Shown here: positions 15,101-26,320 of the stretch, in pieces
Layout of the letters: the number at the start of each line of letters is the position of its first letter
Numbering within the stretch: position 1 is the stretch's first letter
NCBI GenBank assembly: GCA_010405405.1
Contig: MU004243.1
Location: forward strand, 44,872 to 108,871
Direction of reading: 5' to 3'
From: Microthyrium microscopicum
Taxonomy: Eukaryota > Ascomycota > Dothideomycetes > Microthyriales > Microthyriaceae
Length of the DNA stretch: 64,000 bases
Made by a program: the position numbers and the translations under genes
Notes under the pieces: model-generated
Database searches by the model: none
What the model was told of the DNA's origin: nothing
Seen by the model: the letters and a program-made list of their open reading frames with translations, nothing else

Positions 15101-17939
15101 GTAGTAAATCCTAAGGTAGTAAAAATAGTATCTAATCTTTACTAAGAAACTTCTAGATTATAACGTAAATATAATTAGCGTTTACTAAATTATAGAACTT
15201 TTAAGAAGTTTTTACTTATTACTTAGTCTTAAGTTTAAAAAAGAACTTTATCTTCTTTAACTTCTTTTACTTTTTTACTATATTCTAGGTTAAAGGTCTA
15301 GCTTAAAACGAACTAGCTATAAGAGATTCTAATTTAGTAGATTCTTATTCTATATTAGTAAGGCTATTTTTACTAATATCTAATATATTACCTAGTATTT
15401 ATACTTATAATAGAAGATATAATAAAGCTTGCTAGAAAAGAGCTAGCTAAGACTAATATTATTATTATATAGCGTAATATAATAAAAGTATATAATATAT
15501 AGTAGTTTTCTATTAGCGCGTTATAGTTATACTAGGCTTAAGTATATCTTAAATAGGTTATTCTTTTATATATTTATTATATAAATAATATAGAAGCTAA
15601 ATTTTAATTATACTATAGTTATCTTTACTTTATACACTATAATTAGTATACTACTAGAGATTTAATATATTATAACTAATTAGTATTTTCTAAATAATAA
15701 TAAGTATAATACTAGGAATATAGTAGCTAAGTTTAAGATAAGTTATTACTATTATAATTTAAATCTTAGAGTTAGGTTTATAAAAAGTAGTATAGTAGTA
15801 ATTTTAATTATACTTAGATAACTAAGACGTATACTTCTTAATAATTTTATTAATATAAAATACTTTAGCCTTTAAATTATATAAGTACTTTTTAGAGTAA
15901 CTATTAGAAAAATAAGAAGTAAGTATAACTAGTAAATAGTAAAAGTATATAAGTGTAATTTAGATACTAAAGATACTATTAATAAAGATAATTATCTTTA
16001 ATATCTTAAATAGACTATTAACTTTAATTTTATAATTAGAGCATTTATATATATACTTATACTTAAGTTTAGGATATTAGCTAGAACTATTAATATTAAT
16101 ACTTTCTTTACTTAAAGGTTTACTATTAGTATTATTCTTATTCTTTATAGAATAAAGATTAAATCTAGAACTTACTATATCTATACTAGTACTATACTTA
16201 TTATTAGACTATATGTTTTAGCGTTAAACTTCTTCTTAGCTAGTAGTTACTTTATAGTAATTCTTATTTACTAAGGTAGTAGTTTTATATACCTACTAAA
16301 ATGTATACTATAGAATATTATAAAGATTATTAAAAGAAGTAAGCTTATCTTTCTTAATAAAGCGTATAATAATAGAAAGATCTAGATAATTAATATTTAT
16401 TCTTAATAAAGTAGTTTGCTACTAATATTAACCTAATTATTAAAAGCTACTAAGCTAAAGAACTATTTCCTATACTAGTTAACTTAAGATATTAATATAT
16501 CTAAACTAAATAATATTCTATAGTAGTATTGCTCTAAGCTTACTAATTATAGTAAACTTTATTTAAAAGTTATGCTACTAATAAATAAGATAATACTTAT
16601 TAATAGTAATATACCTAATTCTTTACTAAAACTTTACGTCCTTTAGAAGTTTTTAAAAATCTAGAAATAATACTAGCTCTAGTAATAAGAGAATATAACT
16701 AAAGTCTCTTTTTCTTATTCTATAAGTAAGATATTAAATCTTCTCTTTAGAATCTCTTATTAGTAGATAAAGAGTATATCTTATTACGTTCTTAATGCTA
16801 TTATACTAGTCTTTTCTAAGTCTATTAAGAAAAATAATCTAGAGTATAATCTTGCCTATTAGAGCACTATAAGTATATAGAATTAGGCTTTTATTAAACC
16901 TAGTTTTAGCTATTAAAAGTATATCCTTACTACTATAGATTAATATATAAAGGGCTTAAATCTAGGCTTCTTTTAGCTTAATGTCTAGATAGAATTATTT
17001 TAAAGTACTTCTTAACACGCTAGGCTATTTCTTTAAATAACTTTTACCCTAAGTTAAGATATTAATTATCTTCTAGATAGTTTCTAGTTTTATTCTAAGT
17101 ATCCTCTTAATACGTTTATCTAGTTCTTCTAGCTCTATCTTATTTAAGTTATATAGTAATAGAGGGTACTATGTCTCCTAGTTATTAGGATAAATACTAA
17201 ACTATCTTCTATTATTCCTTTACGTAGCTAATAGCTTCTTTTTAAAATCTAGAGGTACTTTTTAAATTCTTAGTATTTTTTTAGATAGTATTATTAACTT
17301 AGGTAAAATAGTTTAGACTTAGGATATATAATAAGCATAATAGTTTAGTAATAAGGCATAAGTAAAGCAAGAAAATATTATTATAAATCTTCTAATATCT
17401 TCTAATATCTTTTAAGATTATCTAGATCTTATAAGAAGCAGCAACTTTATAAGGCTTATTAAAGATTTTACTAACGTTTTATAGACCTTAATTAATATAT
17501 AGTACTAGAAGATTCTCTATATTTATTAACTATAAGCCTTTAAAAGTCTATATATATATTCTATAATAAGGAATTAAAAGACTAGGTAAGTAATAATATA
17601 GTAGCTAATAGAATAAAAAGAGAGTATATACTACTATTAATAATAATAACCTAAAAATAATGTACTAAATTAAAATAAATATTAGTTTTAAATATATTTA
17701 TATATATAAAATTATATATACTATAGTAGTTATTTAGTAGTTACTAGTTAAAGATATGCTTACTAAAATATAAATACATTAAACGTTTTTAGGTATATAG
17801 AGAGGATTAGTTTAATTTTATAGTTTTACATTAGTTCTAAATAAAAATAAATTTATTAAAAAGCTAGTTTCTAACTTTAGGTTTATATAGTCCTAATTTT
17901 AATCTATAGTACTATAAGAGTAATAGTGTTAAGTTATTT

Positions 17940-18050
17940 ATAAAAATAGCAAAATTGCGAAGTAAGTCGCTACAAAATTTTCCCAGTTGTCCTTAGACGC
18001 GACTACGTTGCAGCCAGCGGAGACTTGGCGCGATCTGATTGGCTGAGATA
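17940..18050. mobile_element. Base-balanced right edge of the AT block (probable transposon end)
   Basis: This ~110 bp stretch is GC-balanced and contains GCGAAGTAAGTCGC, a small inverted repeat. It is neither part of the dehydrogenase that follows nor RIPed like the preceding DNA. The dehydrogenase similarity begins only at about 18,051, directly after GATTGGCTGAGATA. I read it as the preserved terminus of the element that truncated the dehydrogenase. The matching left end is not recognisable in the window. Confidence 0.45.
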
Positions 18051-18362
18051 ATGGTCCTGCAGCTGACGGCCTTTGTCGCCGCTGAGAATCCAAATGTCGC
18101 AGCGTTTGCTCTTCATCCAGGCGTTGTCCCAACGGATATGTTGGTGGATTCATTCAAGAAGTTTGCTTTGGATAAACCGGAACTGGTGGGTGGAACTGCT
18201 ACTTGGCTAGCAACTGATCAGGCACGGTTTTTGACGGGAAGATTCATCAATAGTAATTGGAGTGTTGATGATCTATTGGCGCGGAAGGATGAAATTGGTG
18301 GTGGTGATCAGTTGAAGATTGCTCTGCAAGGAAAGTTCGGGGCCGAACAGTTTCAAAGTTGA
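18051..18362 (+). pseudogene. Short-chain dehydrogenase/reductase, 3' fragment
   Basis: About 103 codons resemble the C-terminal third of fungal classical SDRs: a segment reading LTAFVAAENPNVAAFALHPG, then VVPTDM, then a substrate-lid region and TGRFINSNWSVDDL near the end. HPG-V-x-T-D is the family's post-catalytic signature. The Rossmann glycine motif, the NNAG motif and the catalytic YxxxK are absent, and the frame is stopped immediately upstream at 18036-18038. The break falls just after where the YxxxK helix should be, exactly at the edge of the AT-rich block. I infer that a transposon insertion or rearrangement removed the 5' two thirds. The remaining reading frame is clean to its stop codon, so the event need not be very old. 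Confidence 0.8.
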
Positions 18363-19111
18363 AGATTGAATACAACAAATCCTACGTATATATGTTAGCT
18401 CTCAGTTCAGATTTTGATAATGAATTGTGGTTGAAATGTCGCGCATAGAGATGAGCTTGAGCCTCACATCACCCCCAAACACATCCATGGTGTTGATGCG
18501 ACGAACCGCTGCTCTGTTCAACCAGATGCAATCAAGCAGCAATATAAATGCCAGAGCTGCTAGGGCTGTTAAGTCGTATTGGTATTGGTTGTTTGGACTG
18601 TTAAGCGTAGAAGCCCTTGTGCGTCGCTGTAAGCAGCCCATGTTTGATGTGTGATGTGATCTGCTCCTCCATCCCTATTTTGGCTTTTCTTGCTTGCAAA
18701 TATTCAACAACGCCGCACCTGGACCAAAAAAGCAAAAACAAATACCATGTCAACCTCTCGAGTGTAGTTGGTGAAAAAGAGCCGCAGAAGCAGAAAAGAC
18801 CCACTTGGATCAGATCGTCGGCAAAATAACCAGATCTTGTGCCTGCTTCTACCCGCGAAGGCTCCACACCCCCATCATTCGAACCAGTTCTCGACACCCT
18901 CTTCCTCTTTGAGCTCCTGCATCATTCGTCGTCGCCTTGCATGTTCCTCAACACCAATTTCTCCTCCTTCGTCTCTTCCTGCCAGCTTCCTCTGCTCGAC
19001 TCTTTCCCTGCACATCTCGGCCCAGGGCTGACTGCTGTGGACGCTTGTCAGACCCACACCAGGTCTGCCACGCCGTCCTGTGCATCTCCAAGTCAGCCAT
19101 CCGTCTTCTCC
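18363..19111. other. Intergenic, probable promoter and leader of the FN3 protein gene
   Basis: No convincing coding exon. The 3' half is pyrimidine-rich with many CT runs, typical of fungal core promoters and 5' leaders. It lies directly before the proposed start codon at 19112. Confidence 0.5.
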
Positions 19112-22100
19112 ATGGGCCAACTATCTCTCGACCAACTTGTTCTACCTAGCCCGTCCGAGTCCCTCTGGCATCCCCATTACGCTTCGAGCTCGCCCATGGA
19201 CCAGTACTCGTCCTTTGCCTCATCATGGCTGGGCTCTACTATCATTTGCGCTGCACTGGCTTGGTAACAACTGCCCACGTGCTCTCCATGACAAGCTACT
19301 TACGCATCAAACAGGATACTATACCGCGCAACACAAGTCCTTCTAAAACCGACCGACGAACTCATATCCCTCCTCGGCCTCGATGTTCCCGTTGCTCCCA
19401 CACTTTCTCTCGCGGGTCTAAAAGCTGATGGCTTTATATTACATTGGAAGGCATTGGATCAACGGAGTGTTGGCGTGAAGCATAATCTACTAGTCAATGG
19501 GGTCAATGGTGAGATATTTTTGGATAAGGCGACCAGTTCATGCTAACCAGTTCAAAGTTGGCGAGCTATCTTTACAGGACCCATCGATCGAAATTTGCGG
19601 CCTTCTTCCCGATCGAGGCTACGTTATTCGAGTCGCTGCTGTCAACGGATTGAACTTTTCGGATAACAGCGAACCTCTGCAAATACATACCAAACCTGCC
19701 TCGTCTCGCGATTTCTTTCGTGAAATCGGACAAGATGGAAATGATGATCCAGTCTCTGGTATCAGCATACGACCATACAAAGCTCTTTTGGATACACTTA
19801 GTGGCTCACAGGCCCCTACGCCCATGCAGCGAGAGCATAGCGGTAGTTTATCGCAGAAGCGCAATGCTCCACGGCGCCAGACCCAATCCGCTCCCTCGAT
19901 TATCGACCTACATTCGCATCCAATACCTACTTTGCCTGAGTCTGAAGACTCAATACGAGAACTTACTGAGAAGCTGGATAGAATCCGAGCCGATACTGAT
20001 CAGCATGAATCACAGATGAGATCCGAAGAAGAAAAATACCAAGCAGAGTATGAAACTCTAACGACTAGCCTGCAGGATATTCAACAACAACTTCAAGACA
20101 AGAGCAATGCAACTAGGAAGCTCAATCAACAAGTTGCTGCACTAGTCACGGAGGAATCTACTGCCCGTAAAACAAAAGCTGCAATTGACAGGCAACTAGA
20201 GAAGGTCACTCATGAGCGGCAAAAAATGAAGGACGATATGGGTAGATGGGAAAAGGAGGCAATCGAAGCTGACGAACGAATTGCTCAATTGTCTAAGGAA
20301 CAGGAAAAATATCAAGAGCATGCACAGAAAAAGATTGTCGACTTCAAGGAGAAGCTTGCTGCGGAATCAGCAAAGAACAAAACTATGGAGGATCATATTC
20401 GGCAGACAGTGGCACAAATCAAAGAGCTGGAAGAAGAAAAGAAGAAGGTGGATGGCGAGTATGATGATACGACCACGGGCGCCATGCCAAATGCAGATGA
20501 GGAAGAGTCTTTCAAGCAACGAATGCTTGAGCTTCAGTCTCGTTATTCATTACTATTCCATCAACAACAACAACTACGGACTGCATTGATTAACGATTCG
20601 CAGCTACTTGAAAGCTGGAAGCAGTACTATGCAGCACAGAAGCAAGCCTATCAAGTGCCCCATATTGACATTGCTCCCCCAAGGAGAAATAGTGGTCGGC
20701 GACGAGCACCAAGCCTCAACAGCCAACGTCGACCATCATACCAAAACTACGAACCAGCCACTTCTGCAACGTATGGACAGACTGGTTTCAGCGGCATATC
20801 ACCTTCCTTCCACACCATCTCGCCCTTCATAAACATCACAAACGGCATGACTCTTCCTGCAGACAACATGACCATGTCGCCAGTTGACAGTGAGCAAATG
20901 CTTAGCAATGCTCCTACTAGTCCATCTGCCGTAACGACCCTATTGCCATCGGATTTACTTGGAGACGATGAATCTCGATTTGGGGATAGCGAGGCTCGCT
21001 CTCGATCTTTGTCTCTTAAGGATTCCCATTCGGATCCCAATATCCTTCCCGGTCTTGGTGCTCTGGGAACTCTTGAGCACACAATGCAGGATCCAAGCTC
21101 ACCAGTATCTCTAGCAAGTAGGTCACCTAGCACCTTTGCTAGCCCCCGAGAGAGTACCACCCATCTTCCGCATATGTCTGGTTCTGGTAGTTTCATGGAC
21201 ACGGACAGGCGCTCTGTTCGATCCAACACCAACTCAGCGAGAGCCGTTAGTGGTGGTGTAGCTGGAACAAAGTTTGCCAATCTCTTCCATCTTGGCCGTC
21301 AGCGGAATAAGACTACGTCTGACGAAGGTCCATCGTTAGGAAGTTTGAAAGCAGCCGAAAGCCAGAGCCTCCCACGTGGTGACATTGTAGACCTAGGAGA
21401 TCCAAATGGAAGCCCGACTAAGCGTCGTGGAAGCCATGCTGGCCAATCCTGGATGGGTCAGATGCTTGGTCGAGCCAATACTTCCGCCTCGGTCGAAGAC
21501 AATCGTAAGAAGCGCTTTAACATGTTCGGAATGGGAGCAGCGCCTAGAAACGACCCGTGGGGTGACCGCGATTCTCCTCGACCAGCCTCTACATCTTCTG
21601 AAAACCACGCGCTCCCCCGACCATCCGCAGGTAGTCGCTTTGGCTGGCCCGTCTCTGGCGCGGATTCTTTCGGCTCTCAACGAAACAGCCATCTCGACAC
21701 GGACTGGAGTCTCGCCAATCTGTCCAGCAACTCCACCAGCTGGGCCACCCGTCTACACTCTCGCAACTCCAGCGCCCAATACCCACACCTCCTTGACGAC
21801 ACTCTCGAAACTCCAGAAACCCTGGCCCTTCCACCTCAAGCACCCATTGGCACCCGCCCAAAATCATCTTCCCACGCACCCTCCAAATCCTCATCCCTTA
21901 ACCAATCTGCATCCGCCGCCGCGACAAACCTCAAACTCAATCCCAACGCGCCAGCCTTCAAGACCTTCTTCGGCCGCGTCTCTACAGAAAAGAACCCTGC
22001 CAGTCAGAAAGGCCACTCGACCGCCAACAGCATTGATGGTGCCGACCCACGCGCTTCCCGCGACACCCTCTCGACTGCCGACTACGACTACGACGCCTCC

Positions 22101-22526
22101 GTAGACGCACGCGAATCTCTCGACCGTAGTGTATCCTCCGCCGCGCCCAGCGATGCCACACCCCGCGAATCCTTCATGCAGAAGCTCTCGCGTAAAAGCT
22201 CCGCAGGCTTCAGCACGATCGCTGGACTACGCGGTAGCGCCAAGAAGGCCCGTGAAGCGAGCGCACAGGAAGTCAGTGAGGCGACGGCAGAGACGGACGA
22301 GGAGAGCGCAACGCCTGGGCGTACACCGTTGGTGACTGTGTTGCCGGACGATAAGAGTGGTGGACTGGTTAGTCCGGGCATGGGAAGAGGTTTCAGTTTG
22401 CGCAGTTTGAGACGGCGGAAGGGAGATAAAGCTACTGCGGATCCAATGGAGGCTGACGGAGAAGATGGTGAGGATGGGCTGGAGGAACAGGTTGTTGGAC
22501 GCGGGAAGGAGAAGAAGACTGCGTAG
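19112..22526 (+). CDS. Membrane-anchored FN3-domain, coiled-coil protein (uncharacterised)
   Basis: Three exons: 19112-19263, 19315-19508 and 19558-22526 (introns of 51 and 49 nt, the second with a GCTAAC branch site), giving 1,104 aa. An alternative ATG at 19196 gives 1,076 aa. Order of parts: a single hydrophobic anchor at about residues 38-56 (GSTIICAALAWILY), followed by LKPTDELISLLG; one fibronectin type III-like domain at about 76-163 (LKADGFILHWKA through GYVIRVAAVNGLNFS); a long charged coiled coil at about 245-415; then some 690 residues of Ser/Pro/Asn-rich, probably disordered sequence with many SP and RxxS sites. The architecture matches a fungal family usually labelled fibronectin type III domain protein, with no established function. 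The anchor suggests a cytoplasmic coiled coil tethered to a membrane. Both splice junctions restore frame and domain, so the model is fairly secure; the exact start is less so. Confidence 0.85.
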
Positions 22527-25500
22527 GGACAATAGGATTGGTCGGAAGTAGGCTGGTGTCGTTATGTGCTCGATGCTGGTGGGCTTTTCGACTATATGAT
22601 CGTTGTGGATAATAGAAATATACTCCTGCAACAAGATGCTGTTTTTGATGCACTGGATGCGATATATGATATATCGCAAAAACGCGGCGGGAAAAGCTCT
22701 ACTCTGCTATTACCTCATAAGCTTAGAGTGTTCTTCTGCTAACAAATATCATATCTAGAGTTCCATCTACTGAACAGTAGTATCAGAATCACAAGAGTGT
22801 TTCCATAGGAAACATCACTGACAGAAGATACGCAAACAGCCGCATCAAAGCATCAAAACCAATATCACTATGTATCATTTAAGCAGTTTTTACTTTAAAC
22901 AATGCTACAATCTCAGATCCCGTCGAAGCAATCAACCATAACACAAAAATCTCGTCCAACCATCACCCCACACCGCTAAATACCTCCCATACGCCACTCA
23001 AGTAACACAGTAACACAACATCTTGTTCTCTCACCAGGGGACTTGCCCCGCGTCGACTTCGCATGCTGGAGGGAAATCCAAGACGACAAGCGCCACGAGT
23101 CCGTGGTGACGATCAAACAAGATCCCATCCCCAGCATGACCCTCCAGAGATCTAGGGTGCCAGCAAAGCTGCTTTGTTAGGCAAGCAGAAAGAATGAGCA
23201 AGTAGTGAGTGAGCCGTAGGAACTGCGGACGGGTGCCTTGTGATATAATTATTGGGGCTGATGAAGACGATAGAGCAATAGGTGCAAGGCTGAGAATGGG
23301 GGCTATGGGCGACTTTCTGAGGGAGATAATGGGGCAGTATGGTTGAAGATGGGGGAGAACATGGCGAGGCGAATGGAATGAAATTGATTACGTGGACTTT
23401 GATACGAATCGAACTGAGAGTAAGGCTATATCGTGATATATGCGCAAAGTATTGATAGGTACTGCTTCTCAGGTAGTGCAAAGCAGGCTGAAGAAACGTA
23501 AGTCGTTGGAAGGCGAATGATAAGTACGATACTACGACCATGGACAATCGCGTTTCTGGCATTCAAAGTCTTCAGCCCATAGGATTGAATGTTTGCTATA
23601 CCTTTGTCAAACTGCCTGCAAGATGTAGCATTGTAGAGAGGTCACCAGCGGTTGTCTGGGTAGCAAATGGGCAGTCGGTTAAATGCTTAAAAGGGCAAAC
23701 AGATACAAAAGCAGCTGGTCCTACTGCTGCGCCTACCCGAAGCGGCATGAGCCTTTGGCCGAAGAAGCTGGGATGCAACCGGATGCGCCGACAGTCTGGG
23801 AGGGCATGCAGAAGGATCGGATACAGCATACAGGGCCTGAAGGAGGGGGGCCATGGGCGAACTTGTCTTTAACGCTTGTTGGGCGATACTTGCTAGGCGA
23901 GGAGAGTGGATATCTCTTTACTTCTCCTCCATACTGCTACGGTACTCGGTACTTCGTACGCTGGAGTGGAGTTATGGTTCTGCGGGGCAGACGTGGCTTT
24001 CGAGTACAGGATGAAGTGTTTGTTTTATTCATGTTCACTGTCGGTTGCCATGGATTGTAAGCATGGTTTCGACGCCAAACGACTCTCCAGAGACCAGATG
24101 ATGGGACTGGAAAGGATACTTGTCGAAAAGTGTTTGTTGGTCGTTGAGTTGTTTGGTGAACGATTGGATATGAGTTATTCCCAACCCCGCGCGCCTCCGC
24201 CTGGCTGGGCTGGACTTGTCGAGTGCCATCCAATTGAGATCGATATCATAGCGGACATTGCGCTTGATCAGTGGGGGCATTTGTTGCGATTGAGTTGCTC
24301 GTCAAACACTGGTGCTGGTTGCCGGTCATCCTTTAGAACTGTCAGTCGGTCAGCGATTTTGGGGATAACCCTGCTAGAAGCCTTGAATGAATGCGGGGGC
24401 TAAGGATGTCCATGGTTCATGAAGGATTTGATGGGAAAACAGTTCAAACAGCGGACCGATGCGCAAAAGAACCAATTGTTTTGCTTTTGCTCGTTTGCTT
24501 TCTAATTGTGGAGTTAATCGGGCTGGCAGTGGAGGAGAAGGTTGGGAGACATCAAGCAAGACATGTACAAGTACATCCACACCTGCCGACTGAACACGCA
24601 AGGGCTGGAGAGGATTTGAATGCGTTCAAGCATGACTAAGTCACTAAGAGAGAAGGAGTTGATGCCCAGGCCATGACCGGCATAGTGGACGCGCTGGCGA
24701 GGCACCGTCGTGTTTTTGATAATGCAGCCGGCCTGCAGGTCTTCACCGTGAGCGGAGCAGATAGAGGGGCTATGGAGCACGGCGGGTTATCCGATTCAGC
24801 CGTGCAGAAAGCACAGCATATGAATACCGTAGCATCTCTTGATGATCTGATGAATGGACTTCATTGTTGGCTGTGGGATAAAAGACAACTCCGGGACACA
24901 GGAAAGCCGAAGGCGATGGCTACCTTTCTGAGTGAATAATGACGGCACTACTGGACGATCCATAGGAGTTGAGGATGGAGAACGGATGGCAACTCTGAAT
25001 TTGGCAAGGCTGCGCCACGGATTGTTGACGTGGGAGACTTCAGCAGACTCGACAATACGATGAGAGTGGTCGGCGAACATTTGAAGTCGCTCGCTACATT
25101 ATGCGATAAAGTGCTGGCACTGAAATGGGGAGGATTTTGAGAATAGTATGACCTGATCAAGTGCAGTTTAACCGAGGCCTCGGACACTACTTTTACCCCA
25201 GCCTTCGAGTTCCTTCGTGTCTCATGTTTGGTCAATCGCACCGCCAGCGGCTTACTCGGCAGTGGCCAAACTTTTGCGATAGAAAGTCGATGATGAACAG
25301 CTTGAAATAGCAAAGCTGAAGGGGGTATACGAGGCAGCCGGCGGAAGATCTTTGCGGTGGCAAGGCAACATGAGCCTTGGTACGGAGTATAGCGAGTCGT
25401 AGAGAATTATACTTGATAGAGTATCGTGAGAAGCAACCAACCGCAGTACATCTAGGCGCAGTATTTTGTTTTTGATACTAGGTTATGGAGGCGTGTAAAG

Positions 25501-26320
25501 CCCCAGCGCACCCCGCAAAGCCCCCAAGTATGTCCCCGCTCAAAACTGTACCGGCGTTCCCAAAGGCTTACGGCGTACAGGTATGTTGGTGATGCACTGA
25601 TGTGTGTGTCTGCTGTGTGTGTGTCTGCTTGCTCTGCATAATCCACTGCACCCACCAGTACATAGAGACCCCCGCCCCCTCCCACGCAAGGCTTAATACT
25701 CTGAGAATACCTCTTACTACTACTCCAGGCCAAGAGAAGAATAGACAGTTAAGACTGCTGTGTACTTGGTACTTTGTGCTACCGCCAACCAAGTCCTCCT
25801 CCCCTCATACTCCCACCCTATCTATCCACCCATTCCACCCTATGCAGAGTCCCCCAGTAGTCCCAGTACGCTTTTGTCCTCTTGACTTAGCTTGACGACC
25901 GTACTACTGTACTTAGACAACCATCTTTGATTCATTCATTCATCCAGGCCTGGCCTTCAACCTTGTCTACACCCGCCCGCACTTTACAGGGCCCCCAACT
26001 CAAATCTCCCTCCAAATCCATCATCTCCCCCCAAAGCCCTTGCGAACCTGCGACTCTCACTTCGCTCCTCCCTCGTTGCCTCATCATCGTCCAGCGTCCT
26101 TCCCTCTAGGGCCTGACCTGTGTTTGGCACCTGTGCTCTCAGTGCTATTCTGGGACATGCACCCTCACTATTTCAAGTCGTGATGCCCTTACAAACATTT
26201 GTTTGAGGCCTTGCACCCCGAACCTTTCCTCAGCCTACCGGCCACGAGTTACAACTTGACATCGGTACCTCCCGTACCATCTGGAACGCTGACAACTTCG
26301 AAACTGCAGCACATGAAATA
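22527..26320. other. Large 3.8 kb gene-poor gap
   Basis: Base composition is normal (not RIPed) and no repeat is visible. Many short frames occur on both strands, but none shows a domain, a consistent splice structure or a family resemblance I recognise. The last ~600 bp (25,700-26,320) is strongly pyrimidine-rich and looks like the promoter and long 5' leader of the gene at 26,321. A small GT-rich microsatellite lies near 25,600-25,630. Confidence 0.5.

Larger units (their letters stand above)
1..18050. repeat. AT-rich RIP-degraded repeat block (nested transposon relics)
   Basis: About 18 kb dominated by TpA, with CpA and TpG (and therefore ATG and CAT) almost absent, and stops in every frame. 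That is the pattern left by RIP, which converts CpA to TpA on duplicated DNA in Pezizomycotina. Short coding-like stretches survive, but I could not assign a family to any of them, so I only call the block nested, heavily decayed repeats. No host gene is supported. The block enters from beyond position 1. It gives way near 17,940-18,050 to base-balanced DNA and then to a truncated dehydrogenase. The most GC-balanced stretch inside it is the element at 8,255-9,130. Confidence 0.9.

Noticed and set aside
1-17937. AT-rich block as mitochondrial DNA or a centromere
   Set aside because: No mitochondrial genes or tRNAs seen; CpA/TpG depletion and tandem/TIR structures fit RIPed transposons. A centromeric location cannot be excluded from sequence alone but nothing supports it.
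18039-18362. Treating the first SDR fragment as a complete small gene starting at 18039
   Set aside because: The codon at 18039 is TTG, the upstream codon is a stop, and the cofactor and catalytic motifs are missing; it is a truncated gene end.
20747-21280. 177-codon minus-strand frame
   Set aside because: Lies wholly opposite the Ser-rich coding sequence of the FN3 gene; such antisense frames arise from codon bias.
22227-22679. 150-codon minus-strand frame overlapping the end of the FN3 protein gene
   Set aside because: Antisense to a well-supported coding region, low-complexity composition, no domain; a shadow of the real frame.
23152-25440. Numerous 60-165 codon frames in the large gap
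   Set aside because: Random-looking composition on both strands, no shared splice logic, no family resemblance.
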